Of a stretch of 64,000 nt of DNA, positions 44,473-55,196 are shown in pieces (positions within the stretch are counted from its first letter, which is position 1; each line of letters starts with the position of its first letter). Both the position numbers and the translations under genes were made by a program. Location of the stretch: assembly GCA_025602905.1 (NCBI GenBank), contig JAHLKI010000002.1:930001-994000 (forward strand), in the 5' to 3' direction. The notes beneath the pieces were generated by a model that had not been told where the DNA came from, made no database searches, and saw nothing but the letters and a program-made list of their open reading frames with translations. Origin of the DNA: Phlyctochytrium arcticum (Eukaryota; Chytridiomycota; Chytridiomycetes; Chytridiales; Chytridiaceae).

Positions 44473-44793
44473 TTAACAACCGGCACTCTTTTCAATCCCC
44501 GACCGACTAAAGTCTTGCCGCTGGAATAACCGTATGAAGGCGTAGCTCTCTTCCAAGGCACAGAGTAAAATATCGTAAAATTGCGCTGTCGCTGCGTTTC
44601 CGTTTAGCACTCCCGGCGTTTGTCGCGGCTTTTTGTCTTGCTTCTCTCTCGGGCTTCTCTCTGAAATGTCTTCGCCATGCCGCGTCCGTTGCTGGAAAAC
44701 GTAATATGCGACCTTGACTTCCGTTTGATTTTTGCCAACTCCCAACTGGACAGATAAAATAGACCTTTTTTTTTTGGACAACAGATGCATCAA
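44473..44793 (-). CDS. Small uncertain open frame
   Basis: A frame of 106 codons starts at 44793 and ends 25 bp before the start of the gene at 44448, on the same strand. It contains a protein-like patch AQFYDILLCALEESYAFIRL, then basic residues. It could be a separate small gene, or an open stretch in the 5' leader of the downstream gene. No family recognised. Confidence 0.25.
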   Translation of the reverse strand: MMHLLSKKKRSILSVQLGVGKNQTEVKVAYYVFQQRTRHGEDISERSPREKQDKKPRQTPGVLNGNAATAQFYDILLCALEESYAFIRLFQRQDFSRSGIEKSAGC

Positions 44794-45317
44794 ATAAATC
44801 AGTTTTTAAGAGAGCGAGTCTATGAAAATCTCTCAGATTTTGCTGGTCATAAACACAGAACGAGAAACCGGGGTCTTTAGTTTCTTATGGCGACCCGCAA
44901 GAAATTTCCAACGGCCATAACCGTGAGATCTCATTAGTACCATTGTCGTATTTTGGCATGAAATTATATGCCGCATCGCCAGTTTTTCATACATCCATGT
45001 TTCCTCGCCAAAGGAGGTTTTTGCATTTGTACGATCTCAAGCAAACAAACCAAAATGACGCGTGAGCCGTGAGTATAAATACTTTGAGGGTCAGCAGGGA
45101 CCGCTCCGGCTTGCGTTTCGCTTTTCCCTAAAATACCGTACCAGCATATTCTCTAAACTACTCGCAAAGAAGGATTTTGTCAAATTGGTACGTTGGGCTG
45201 AGTGTTGCGCATCACCAGGAGTATCATCATTCGCTGATTTCCCCAACTGCGCTTTCCCAGCAGCATTATAGACAGCCAAAGTAACAAACTACATTAAACC
45301 CACGAACGACGACAAAA
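44794..45317. promoter_or_regulatory. Intergenic promoter region of the NDUFA4-type gene
   Basis: A TATA-like tataaata lies at about 45073-45080. I see no gene in the stretch; short frames are not supported. Confidence 0.4.
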
Positions 45318-45747
45318 ATGGCTGGAGGATTCAAGATTCCCATTGGTGTGTACCCTCTCGTAGCCGTGATGGGCGTTGCCACGGTTGGAGTGGGCTGGAC
45401 CTGTTACAAGAGAAGCTTCGGACCTGATGGTAATGATTGACTCGACTGTTCTATAATGTGAGATGTTTTACTAATCAACGAATTGTCTCCTTTCCTCCCC
45501 CATATTTTTATCATGTACAGTCATCTGGGCTCGCGCGTAAGTAGAAGACGAGGCTCGCATTACATCTCACAACCAACCATTCTTACTTTTCACCTACAGT
45601 AAAAACCCCCAACCCTGGAACACTGTGGGCGAAAACGAAACTACCAAGTTTTACGACCCGAGCGGCAAGTTTGCATCTTGGGGTCGATGGAACAAGGAGC
45701 GCGGCGAGCGGGATGTATCTGAGGGACACGGCGCCGTCCGAAACTGA
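45318..45747 (+). CDS. NDUFA4/MLRQ-type mitochondrial respiratory subunit
   Basis: This is a small single-pass inner-membrane protein of the NDUFA4 (B12D-like) family, reported in complex I and complex IV preparations. The exons 45318-45429, 45521-45536 and 45600-45747 give 91 residues. The hydrophobic helix IGVYPLVAVMGVATVGVGWT is followed by the family motif around VIWARAKNPQPWNTVGENE and FYDPSGKF. The middle exon is only 16 nt, with clean AG and GT flanks. Skipping it breaks the frame, and the spliced order reproduces the family motif, which supports it. Confidence 0.88.
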
Positions 45748-46694
45748 TGGAAATACCATACCGACCTTCTCCTTTTCATTTATAATCACATTATCGCGTC
45801 AAACTCAGATATTTACGCAATATATGCGCATAGCAGCTTTCATGTCTTTGACTTCATAATTACGAAGGCTTTAGAGGCCATCTGAGTGGCGATACATTTT
45901 GTTTCCCACATTCTAGGTACGCTGAACGCGTACGCTAAATATGTGATGTCGCCAACCTTCTCGTCCGTCATTCTCTTTCCCGTATATTGTACTTACATTT
46001 GTGAGTCGGTAGCACTGAACAAACCTGGACAAGTGCTGGCTATCGCGGTGGACGACTTACTATAGCCACAAAATGACATTTTATAGAGCGTCATAGTTTA
46101 GTGGTAATCTCCAGGTCAATGAGAAGGGGCACATGTCTTTACATGTTCCCAAAATGATCAAGCTGCCTGCCTGCATGCGTTGCGATGTGGAAGGCGCTCC
46201 AATAGCAAATACAATCGCCGTTTGGAGGAAATGATTAATTGAGAAAGTATGCTTGCTTCCGAGCGACGAAATTTGCAAAAGTGTGTTAATTAAAACTACA
46301 AGGTATCTTTGACGCTGTCTCCGTTGCAGGAGTATGAGGAGTATCTCAAAATGATTTGACTCGGTCAACTACCAAGATCTACCGTCCAAGAGTGACATGA
46401 GAATAACGGTCCGTCCAAATGGATAGCCCACTGCGACGCAACGGAATTTGCCTCAACCACCATGGCCCCCCGCTGGGCAGTTGTGATCCATTACATACCA
46501 CCCTTCTCGCCGATCTTGGCCAGCACCTCGAATTTCGCGTCGGGGTCTTCCCGCTCCATGGAGATGAGACTACAACTGTGCCACCTCCAGATCGGAGGTG
46601 CTTCGTTGGCGTCGAACACTTTGGAAGATCTCTCTCTGCCTTGACACTCAAGAATCATTCCCTCCAAACCCTTCTCACCAAACACTATTTAACC
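45748..46694. other. Intergenic, no gene recognised
   Basis: The 3' region of the NDUFA4-type gene and the promoter of HSP10. Short frames at 46379-46742 on both strands overlap and carry no motif. I looked for a heat shock element close to HSP10 and did not find a canonical one. Confidence 0.5.
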
Positions 46695-47193
46695 ATGGTA
46701 TGTAGTTTTGGAGATCGTAGTGCAGTCTTCAGAAATGACTGACCTTGTATTTTCTTTAGTCTGTTTCCGGAGCTGTCAAACGTATTATTCCTTTGTTCGA
46801 CCGTGTGCTCATTCAGCGAGTCAAGGCCGCTGAGGTACGTTTCTTTGTCAAGGCTCCAACTGTCTCAATGCTGACTCTCTTTCCTCTCTTTTCAGCGAAC
46901 TGCCTCTGGTCTGTACATTCCCGAAAAGGCCCAGGAAAACCTCAACGAGGGTGTCGTTGTTGCTGTTGGACCAGGTGCTGCTGACCAGGTATGTCACATT
47001 ACACCAGTTTCCAACGAGAAACCTCGCTCAGTGTTCTGATGAAATGTCACAGACAGGAAAGGTCGTCCCAGTAGCGGTCCGTGAGGGTGAGCGTGTCCTT
47101 CTCCCTCCCTATGGTGGAAATTCGGTCAAGGTCGGAGAGCAGGAATATTTCCTGTACCGTGATTCCGAAATCCTCGCCAAGCTCTCCGAGTAG
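46695..47193 (+). CDS. HSP10: 10-kDa mitochondrial chaperonin (HSP10, GroES family)
   Basis: This is the lid of the mitochondrial Hsp60 folding chamber. The exons 46695-46697 (the ATG alone), 46760-46834, 46896-46988 and 47053-47193 give 103 residues, the usual length. The family pattern is RIIPLFDRVLIQRVKAAERT, followed by the mobile loop (TASGLYIPEKAQ), GVVVAVGPG and the C-terminal VLLPPYGGNSVKVG...EYFLYRDSEILA. All splice sites are GT-AG in phase 0. The ATG is followed directly by a GTATGT donor. No in-frame start exists later in exon 2, which supports the one-codon exon. Confidence 0.95.
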
Positions 47194-47606
47194 AGTTAGC
47201 TTTCATCCCGTCCATACCGCCATTTCCCACCTCCACACAGCCATTTACATTTCATTTTTTGTAGCATGCGTCGTTCCCTTTTCCCACCAGACTAGCTTTA
47301 GATAGTTGCGCACGCATTCACTGTCACACATTCATGCAGCATTTTCCCAATTAAACATGTCCACAAGTCCGCATCCATATTGATCTCGATCGTTCGTGGT
47401 AAGGTCAATACCCTCCCCGCTAAAAACGCATCACATTCGTGACACTCCCCGAAATGGAACATGAAAGAGCACAAAAGGATCTGAATGGTAGATGAATGAG
47501 GCTTACAACGATTTTCTTTCGCAGTTGTTTGAAAAATTCTGCCATGATGTAAACATTTGACCCAATCGATCTGATATGTTTGAGTGAGGTATGGAAAAAA
47601 GCTAAA
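47194..47606. other. Intergenic between convergent HSP10 and ATP4
   Basis: The 3' flanks of both genes. No additional gene recognised. Confidence 0.6.
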
Positions 47607-48625
47607 TTAAGCAGTCTTTGGGGCGGCGTTGGCGATCTCTGTAGATTCAAGTTAGATGGACGTCGCGTAGTCAACAACAAAAGCGGCAAGAACGTACTCT
47701 CGATCTCGACCAGTGATTGTCGGAGAATATCAGCTTGCTAAAAACAGAGGAAATGTTACAATCTGGTCAAAGCTATTTTCCAAAGGAAAAACAAAACGCA
47801 CCACTTTGTCGCTCTTGAGAGAGTCCTGTACGCGCTTGATGACAGCCTCCGTCAGATCCTTCTGCTGGGATTCGCGAACAGATGTTTCGTGGCGGACCCA
47901 GGAATCCAAAACACCCTTGACTTGCTGAGAAAAGTTAACACGCTGCTTGAGTTCGTATGCCTCAGCTTCCAGACGAGCAACTTCCTATAATTTGGAGGCG
48001 AGATGTCAATATTTACAAATCATCATTTCGCGAAACAGCAAGTTCAACGGACCTTGGACATGTCAAAAAGACCGTTGGTAACCTCAACAATGTCGGACAT
48101 CTTGCCAATGTGTTCAGATCGCTCTCGGACGACAGCTTTGTGGTCTTCACGGGCCTTCTCGAGGACACGCTTGATGGTCTATAAGCCCCAACACAGAAAA
48201 GTTTATCCGTTAGGTCATCACTTTTCCCAAACCCTCGCTTCGCCAACTATCCAAAGAATACATACGGCTTTCTTGTCGTTAAAGTACTCGACGGCGCCAT
48301 CCTTGCCTCCACTGAACCACAAGTAGTAAGCTCCGAACAGACAAGCAACCTCGAAAATCTCGGCGTCCACCAAGTAAATCTCCTTTGAGATCAAGAAAGC
48401 CGCGATGGAGGCAACTCCGAGAACAGATCCGGACTTGGCAACCAGGCCATCTCCAGGAAAGAGCTTGATGAGTGATTCAGCAGCGACCTTGGGGTCAGGG
48501 CGGCTAGGGGTGGTGGCCATTGCGCGGGGGTGGGGGATGGCGGCAAAGGTAGCACGGGCCATGGTGGGAGCCAGGGTGGCCCGAAGCGCCGTAGCGTTCT
48601 TGGAGAGGATAAGTCGCGAAGCCAT
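47607..48625 (-). CDS. ATP4: Mitochondrial ATP synthase subunit b
   Basis: This is the peripheral-stalk subunit of F1Fo ATP synthase in the inner membrane. Five exons (48266-48625, 48053-48178, 47802-47984, 47698-47737, 47607-47638) give 246 residues. The N terminus is a basic Ser/Ala-rich mitochondrial presequence (MASRLILSKNATALRATLAP). Two hydrophobic helices follow (SVLGVASIAAFLISKEIYLV and FEVACLFGAYYLWF), then a long charged coiled coil (REDHKAVVRERSEHIGKMSD, LEAEAYELKQRV). The family signature GGKDGAVEYFNDKKA is clear. Its second intron uses a GTCCGT donor. An in-frame extension upstream to 48820 is less likely given the clear presequence. Confidence 0.93.
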
Positions 48626-48888
48626 TGTGGTGAGTATGTACAATCGTCCGAATTTCCACAGCGCGATGGAAGCTTTCGGGGTTTGCGGATTGCTGTTTCG
48701 CAACGTCCTACGAAAAATTGCCGGCTTGTCTGGCCTCGCATGCGATCGGTCGCCATGGCATGCATCATAGGTGGCACAGTCATATCTCGTAAGCACTATA
48801 GGATGTTGAGATTTCCACATTCCGCACGGACCGTAACCAACATTTTACTCAGACACATTACTTTATAGAAATTATAGGAGACTCAACC

Positions 48889-50216
48889 ATGAGCCAGAAT
48901 CCATCGACGCCTTTGGGAGCTCTAGAAGCTGTTCTTGTCCATTCGACACCCATGCCGGTGGACGCTCAAGAAGTTCGTGGCTACGACTTTAACAATGGAA
49001 TCGACTACCCGGCACTCATGGCGTCTTACGCCCGTACAGGATACCAAGCGACCAGCCTAGGTCAGGCAATAGTGGAAATAAATCGAATGGTAAGCCAAGT
49101 TTCACCTAGCCTTGCTATTGCGCTTTTGATTTTCTAACGTTTGCATTTATTAGATACATTGGAGACTCTCAGATGAACCGATTGCAGCTGATGAACAGGA
49201 TGAATTAAAAGACATGGAAGCGCGCTCGAAAGTCAAGTGCAAGATCTTTCTGGGTTATACATCCAACCTGGTGTCGTCGGGTCTGCGGGAAGTTATCCGC
49301 TACCTGGTGCAGCACAAGATGGTAGGTCGTCTTTGTTTATATTCGCACCAACCATCCCTCTAACTTTGGGCAGGTGGATTGCATCGTTGCTTCGGCGGGC
49401 GGGGTCGAAGAGGATCTCATCAAGTGTCTTGCTCCCACGTATGTTGGTGCATTTTCTCTGGGGGGCGCTGAGCTCCGCAGAAAAGGCCTTAATCGCATCG
49501 GTAACCTAATCGTTCCGAACGACAATTACTGCAAGTTTGAGGATTGGGTGATGCCAATTCTTGATGAAATGTTGAAAGAGCAGAAAGAAGATGGAGCACA
49601 CTGGACGCCGTCCAAAGTGATCCGTCGATTGGGTAAAAAGATCAATAACCCCGACAGTATCTACTACTGGGCTTATAAGGTACTTATATTGTCGCGAGCA
49701 AATCGAATGTATCTCAAACTTTCTTGTTGCAGAATGATATACCCGTATACTCTCCGGCGTTGACAGATGGATCGTTAGGAGACATGCTTTACTTTCACTA
49801 CTTCAAAAATCCTGGTCTCATTCTTGATATTAATGCCGATATTCACGCAATCAACTCCGAGGCAGTTTTCGCAAAGAAGACGGGTATGGTTATTCTTGGC
49901 GGGGGTGTGGTCAAACATCATATTTGCAATGCAAATCTCATGGTAAGCAAGCGTCTATGGATGATTATTTTACACCAGGCTCACAATGCTGCTCTAGCGA
50001 AACGGTGCAGATTTTTCCGTTTACATCAATACTGGGCAGGAATTTGATGGCAGTGATGCCGGGGCTCGCCCGGATGAAGCCATCTCGTGGGGAAAGATTA
50101 AACTTGACGCACAACCCGTGAAAGTTTATGCTGATGCTACCCTCGTTTTCCCCATCATTGTCGCTGAAACGTTTGCCAAACATCATCAAGAGCAATTATC
50201 TTGCCAAAACCATTAA
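48889..50216 (+). CDS. DYS1: Deoxyhypusine synthase
   Basis: This cytosolic enzyme transfers the aminobutyl group of spermidine to a lysine of eIF5A using NAD, the first step of hypusine formation. The exons 48889-49089, 49154-49321, 49374-49679, 49733-49942 and 49998-50216 are all phase 0 and give 367 residues. Family blocks include [58 protein letters not shown] and [14 protein letters not shown]. The catalytic lysine lies in AISWGKIK at about K328. Introns are 51-64 bp. Confidence 0.97.
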
Positions 50217-50481
50217 ATCCCATTCTTTGGCGTATCTCTGATCCCGCAACCAAATCCCATTCCTCGGCGTATCAGTTCCAATTTGTATATAGATAGCTTT
50301 AGCGTCGTCCCCTTCCACTAAATTATGGTATTCTAGATAGAGACATCTAGCTCAGTGCAGAACAAGAATAAAATAATAATAATTACTGTACAAAAGATGC
50401 ATAGGTTGCAGTTGACCCACGACTTGGCCCCATCACATTTTTCCCCCCATCCCACTTGTGTGATTTCCGCTCCAGTCCCGC

Positions 50482-51064
50482 TCATTCTGGAAGAATCAAC
50501 TCCTCCACCGACCAGTCCTCGTAACTTCCGTCGGGTAGGTATCGCCGCACCATTAATGGAATCTTTTGTTCCCGCAGCTCCTTCATGGCAATTTGTAATG
50601 GGTCCGACTCCCCGTTCAAATCAACCATCACAGGTGCGCTCATACTGATCTGCAACGCCCGCGTCCCAAGAATTCGAGCCTTCTCATACTTTGTCATGTA
50701 GGGAGTCGTCATTCGTTCGTGCTTCGGTATAGCGCCCCCCTTTGCTCCTGGAAGTTTGTTGAGCTCTTCCCCCGGCTGTTGCTCCTATAAAGATCATTGC
50801 TAAATTAGTTATCACCTTCACTGAGAAATGACACGCCAACAGAAGAATCGCAACGACAAGGCTGAGCTTGGTTCTCAGATATGTCCCCGTCCCATATTTT
50901 TCGCCGCACTTGACCGCACGGCAACACTTGGGTAAAAAAGTCTCAATACTTACGTCTGCTGGCAAAATTTCCGCCCGTACATCAGTCTCCTCCAGCTCGG
51001 GCTCCATGTAAGGCTCATCGTCTGCCCAATTGTCACCGGCATCGCTTCCTTCGTAGTCAGACAT
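50482..51064 (-). CDS. RPO26: RNA polymerase subunit Rpb6 (ABC2), shared by Pol I, II and III
   Basis: The exons 50954-51064 and 50482-50784 give 137 residues. The acidic N-terminal tail ([18 protein letters not shown]) is followed by the conserved core: [20 protein letters not shown], then [20 protein letters not shown] and [15 protein letters not shown]. Rpb6 stabilises the clamp and assembly of all three nuclear polymerases. The 169-bp intron is longer than most here. It converges with deoxyhypusine synthase with 265 bp between. Confidence 0.95.
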
Positions 51065-51315
51065 GTCTATGTTGCTTCAACTGGACTCTTTTGATAATGG
51101 CAAGGAAAGTCGAAATGTCACAAAGTGGACGCAACCTTCATCTGAAAGTTGTCAAGGCGACGCGACCGACCGTAAATGAACTCAGCACCGTCACTGTGTC
51201 AGGACGCGAGCTCTCTGCGAACCCTGCGAACCGGCTTCCTCTACCTCAACATCGCAGGAGAAAAAAGGATTGAAACAACAGCATCACACAGCGTGGGCAG
51301 TGTTGAAGCAAAAAC

Positions 51316-51577
51316 GGGCTTCCGTGTAGGGAAAACGGCTTGAGGCACTCACCAACTGTCGGTCCTGCCGGACGGTTGGTTGGTGGGTTTGATATTTGCC
51401 CTAGTGCTCAGGATCGCCTCAAGTTGCGCTTTGCACTGACCATGTGAGCTTGCGTATCGTTGAGAACGGGCTTCCATGTAGGGAAAACGGCTTGAGGCAC
51501 TCACCAACTGTCGGTCCTGCGTGACGGTTGGTTGGTGGGTTTGATGTTTGCCCTAGTGCTCAGAATCGCCTCAAAGT
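51316..51577. repeat. Two direct copies of a foldback element, period 152 bp
   Basis: Copy cores 51340-51422 and 51492-51574 (83 bp each) start TTGAGGC and end GCCTCAA, with an internal inverted pair CACCAAC / GTTGGTTGGTG around a GC-rich loop. The surrounding unit starting gggcttccNtgtagggaaaacgg is also repeated (51316 and 51468). The copies are about 95 percent alike by eye. It resembles a small MITE or a structured RNA element. Confidence 0.85.
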
Positions 51578-52154
51578 GGATATGATCGTAAGCTCGCTGT
51601 GTGAGTGCACTTCTTTCCTTGCGGTATTCAAACCGCCTAAATCTCAGTTTCATTACGGGCAAGGAACTCAAACACCGCAATCCTCATCGTGAACATGGAA
51701 AATTAGTCGCAGAGGATTGGGAAAAGGTGAAAAAGGGATGCCACAGTCCTGCCGCAAGCCGTAGGAAAGTTCTTTTTGCGTTATGTACGGTCTTGTTAAA
51801 TCTATAACAGTTAATAAAGCATCCCGAGCGAATGCTTCCGATTAACCGTTTATTGCGGTCCCAGGAACCAAATGCTACTATTATCGGAAAGTCCTATTTC
51901 ATGCGAATCATCATGAGAATATACATTCAAGCGTTCAAAATACTAGACAGATTCCTGCATTTACACGATGAAGAAACTTTGAAAGTGAGGGCGAGCGGAA
52001 ACTTGATATATTCTGCCATTGGAGGATTGGATGATTTGACAATTTGTGTATGGTGAGAATGGCTGAGAATGGAGGAATTAAATACAGGTTATACTAGAAA
52101 CAGCTGAGGGGTGTGAGTGCGTGCAGGGGGGGACATGTTGATGGTGTTCATAAG
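51578..52154. other. Intergenic, no gene recognised
   Basis: Frames of 68-74 codons at 51601-52056 on the plus strand carry no motif. Confidence 0.5.
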
Positions 52155-53165
52155 CTAACGTTGTGGCCGACCCTGAGCAAAACGACCGGCTTCAGCGCGT
52201 GAAGCTGCCTTCTCGCGCACCGCCCGCATGCGACTACCTTCTTTACTTGCCAAGCTTAATGCTCCTGCTATAAGCTCGATGCCGGCTGCTGAATCATCGT
52301 TTGCAGGGATAGGGTATTGCACTCGTTGCGGATCAGTGTCGGTATCACAGATGGCAATGACGGGAATGTTCATTTGATTCGCTTCACGTACAGCGCTGGC
52401 GTTGTTGGCGTAATCCAAAACAATGAGGAGGTCGGGGAGGTGAACGTATGGCTGACGACTTGATGCCAACTTGATGGGAGATGCCTCATCTTCCGTCGTC
52501 GCATTTGGATCAGGTGCAGCAGCCTGGGCTACCTTGTCTGGGTCAAACCCAACACTCCGTCGCAAGACTCGTTCCTTGTTGGTGATTGAACCTGCCACCC
52601 ACTTGGTCACAAAGTACGCATCTCCCTTCTTGGCTGCTTCTACAGTGATGCGATGCATAAACAACCTTGTTCCTACAAACACAATATTTCCTCCCCTCAA
52701 AGCCACCTCCCTAGTGACATTGATCGCACGACGTAGCATAACTAGTGTATGTTCCAAATTGATGATGTGGATTCCTTGCCGCTCGCCATATATATAAGAC
52801 AACATGTTGCGGTTCCATACTTCTGGGGAGTGGCCCAGGTGCAAGTTGGCTGCCATGAGAGATTTTATGGTGATTGCCGTCGCAATATTGGAAGGTGCGG
52901 AGTTGTCAAGGACATCAGTTGTGTTTAGCGGGGACACTCGCTCGTAGAGAGAAGAGTATCTTTTGGGAATAAGACTTGCAAGCTGCTCTGCCGGAGTTTG
53001 GGATAGGTCGGATTTTCGTTGGGTTGTTGGGCTGGCCGTAGAAGTTACTTCTGTTGAAAGTGCTCTTCGAAAAAATCGGGAGCTAAGAGCTGCTGAGGCA
53101 TTGCAGCCTCGAAATGGTCGTATTGTTCGTAGCATCCTACTGTCCTTTCCTCCTCGAGAAGACAA
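52155..53165 (-). CDS. MRP4: Mitochondrial small ribosomal subunit protein uS2m
   Basis: This is a structural protein of the mitochondrial small subunit. The single exon is up to 336 codons. The conserved uS2 stretches are MAANLHLGHSPEVWNRNMLS, INLEHTLVMLRRAINVTREV, ALRGGNIVFVGTRL, DLLIVLDYANNASAVREANQ and NIPVIAICDTDTDPQRVQYP. The N terminus from a second ATG at 53135 (MLRTIRPFRGCNASAALSSRFFRRAL) is a strong mitochondrial presequence. That start may be the real one; the first ATG at 53165 adds ten residues. About 30 extra residues rich in Thr/Ala/Glu interrupt the middle, between the GSITNKERVL and SSRQPYVHLPDLL blocks. Confidence 0.92.
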   Translation of the reverse strand: MSSRGGKDSRMLRTIRPFRGCNASAALSSRFFRRALSTEVTSTASPTTQRKSDLSQTPAEQLASLIPKRYSSLYERVSPLNTTDVLDNSAPSNIATAITIKSLMAANLHLGHSPEVWNRNMLSYIYGERQGIHIINLEHTLVMLRRAINVTREVALRGGNIVFVGTRLFMHRITVEAAKKGDAYFVTKWVAGSITNKERVLRRSVGFDPDKVAQAAAPDPNATTEDEASPIKLASSRQPYVHLPDLLIVLDYANNASAVREANQMNIPVIAICDTDTDPQRVQYPIPANDDSAAGIELIAGALSLASKEGSRMRAVREKAASRAEAGRFAQGRPQR

Positions 53166-53441
53166 AAATGTTCAACGACAAGATCCAATTTCCAAAGTAC
53201 TGCACATACAGTTAGGGTTATTTTGTTGCCATGGTATTACAAGAGTGTCAGAGCTGTGACAGCTGTCAGACGGACGCGATCCGCACTTGGCGATTCATGA
53301 AAAGGAGAAGCTGAATCTCGAGACAGAGGAGGAGCATCACCAACTGGCCAGGTCTGAGCTCAAGCTTGTGTGGAGGGATTCCCGAAAGTTGCAAAATTTT
53401 TACGGAACTCTACATTACACGATCTTCAAATTCCGCGCCAT

Positions 53442-54935
53442 TCGCAAAGATGTCATCGATTGAACCATCCAATGCTTTCGTTATTCGTGAAGAAGATGCC
53501 GCCGTCTTCCTTGCCGAATCAGAACAGCGGCGGTATGAACAATTCAACACCCGTTCACAAGTGCCAAACTTTTGAAGAAAGGTGCCGATTTGATGTAATC
53601 TGTGGACTTTGTTCTAATTTCATATACCCCGAACAAAAGGAGATGAACGCGCGAATTTTTTCAAAGCCAAGTGCACGCCGTGGAAAAACAAACAGATCGT
53701 GTCTGCTGCCATCCTGAAGGCCGTCAAAGTCGGCACCCAACGCGGGAGTAATCGATTCCGTAGGTGAACATGGCGTTCGGACGCGTAAACGGCAATTATC
53801 GCCTGAGAGGGAGAAAGAATGCTGTGGGTTGACGCTGTATCAGGCCGCGGTTGATTTGCCGGAGGACGGACGTCTCGGGTTGTCGATTGCCGTACTTGAA
53901 TAACGATTCGCTGAGCGAGGCAACGACTTCATTTTCAATAAGGCCAACATCTCAAACTGGATGCTGGCGGGACAGCAGCACCAGGTTCAGGGGCGCCAGG
54001 AGATACTCAATGGCCGATTCCAACTGTTGATTGGTGCGTTGAGGGCGATGCGCTCTCCCGCTGCCAGTCCCAGTCCCCGCGATACTCCTTTTGTGGCCCC
54101 TTTTACATACATGCAGTGCAAAATGGAGGGACAAGCCTTGCAGATAGCCGATCAAAGCGGGGATCCCATCCGTGCGCAACAAAATCCAAGCGCTGGTTGG
54201 TGAGCGCACGCAGCTCACTGAACGCGGAATAGAGTTTTTATTGCTACAACTCCTCCCTATCCCGCCCAGCATGATACAAGACCCCACGGCGTGGCAGAAC
54301 CTTCTACTAAAACTACCAGCAGGCGCGAATGCATTTTATTCGGCAAAATCATTCGGAGGGAAAGGGGGTTCACGGCAAGAGCAGCGAATGAGAAAAGGCA
54401 AGAGCGTCTTGCAAAGCCGTAAGCCGCTACAAAGAATCGTTGATGCGATTGGGGATATGAATTGGCCGGGGAGGGTCACAAAGGCAACTGCCTTTACCAT
54501 AGAAAGCTGCCGGACATAGCCAAGAAACTTTTGTGAGAGGAAAGGGCGTTCAGTCGCCAGGCATGGCAGAGCACCTCTATTTGATAACGTTCATACTATC
54601 GCAGTCAAAGAGCTGTCGCGAAGACGACTAAGCTCCGCGAACCACAACAGCCTCTAGATGAGGACACAACTGTTCATTCAGTGTTGCACACACTGCCTGA
54701 AGAAAAATTCTCTGACGAAATTATTGAAACGATTTGGGCCAACGGCGAGTCCAAAGGCCCATAGATGGCAGTATATTGAAAAGGCATTCGGCAAGAAAGC
54801 CGATTGCTGCGTGCGTGCTGTTCAGGAACGGAGAAGTGATTTTTGTGGAGGTTAAAAATGCCAAACACGCGGACACTTTGACCGCCATCGTCAATGACGT
54901 TCAAAGGTACATTCACCAGTTCGCGCATCTGGCAT
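53442..54935 (+). pseudogene. Family member A, 5' part, split by a copia element (nuclease-like)
   Basis: It starts MSSIEPSNAFVIREEDAAVF, almost identical to the paralogue at 60951, with the flanking DNA also duplicated. Coding pieces follow in several frames, for example KCTPWKNKQIVSAAILKAV and LPAGANAFYSAKSFGGKGG. The region near 54740-54935 contains a PD-(D/E)xK-like pattern (an Asp in KADCC, then FVEVKNAK), with a frame break between them at a duplicated GCGT (54809-54818). The frame then runs into the copia element at 54936 and continues in frame on its far side at 59925. Some frame changes could be introns. As it stands the gene is interrupted and is called broken. Confidence 0.5.
54931..54935. 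repeat. Copia target site duplication, left
   Basis: GGCAT, repeated at 59920-59924. Five bp is the usual length for copia elements. Confidence 0.9.
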
Positions 54936-55190
54936 TAACGTGATAATCCTCTTGGTGGATGGATGGATGGATGGTACCACACGTTCTCGTTCGCCAAGGT
55001 AGTTCACACGCTATGTATTGTAAGGTCCAACCTCTCAAACAGAGGTCTGGCATCGACTCTATATGTACACAACTGGGACACAACTTCGACCGCTAATATA
55101 ACTACATTTGGCAATCGACTGCGCAAACTAATCTGACATGTCACTTCCACTGCTGCCCTGCTACCACTGCTGCCAGGCTACATCACAATA
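54936..55190 (-). repeat. Copia 3' LTR (left end in this orientation)
   Basis: The 255-bp repeat is near-identical to 59664-59919, with two substitutions and one single-base indel. It contains a (ATGG)n run. In element orientation it begins TATTGTGATG and ends ATTATCACGTTA. A polypurine tract (GGGGGAG on the minus strand, 55191-55197) abuts it, which fixes the boundary. Confidence 0.92.
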
Positions 55191-55196
55191 CTCCCC

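Noticed and set aside
46383..46694. Heat shock element before HSP10
   Set aside because: GAA and TTC words occur, but with wrong spacing (1 or 3 bp), and no three-unit array.
54936..55190. TG...CA as LTR termini (TGTGAT...TTATCA)
   Set aside because: The 5-bp target duplication and the polypurine tract only fit if the LTR extends outward to TA...TA.
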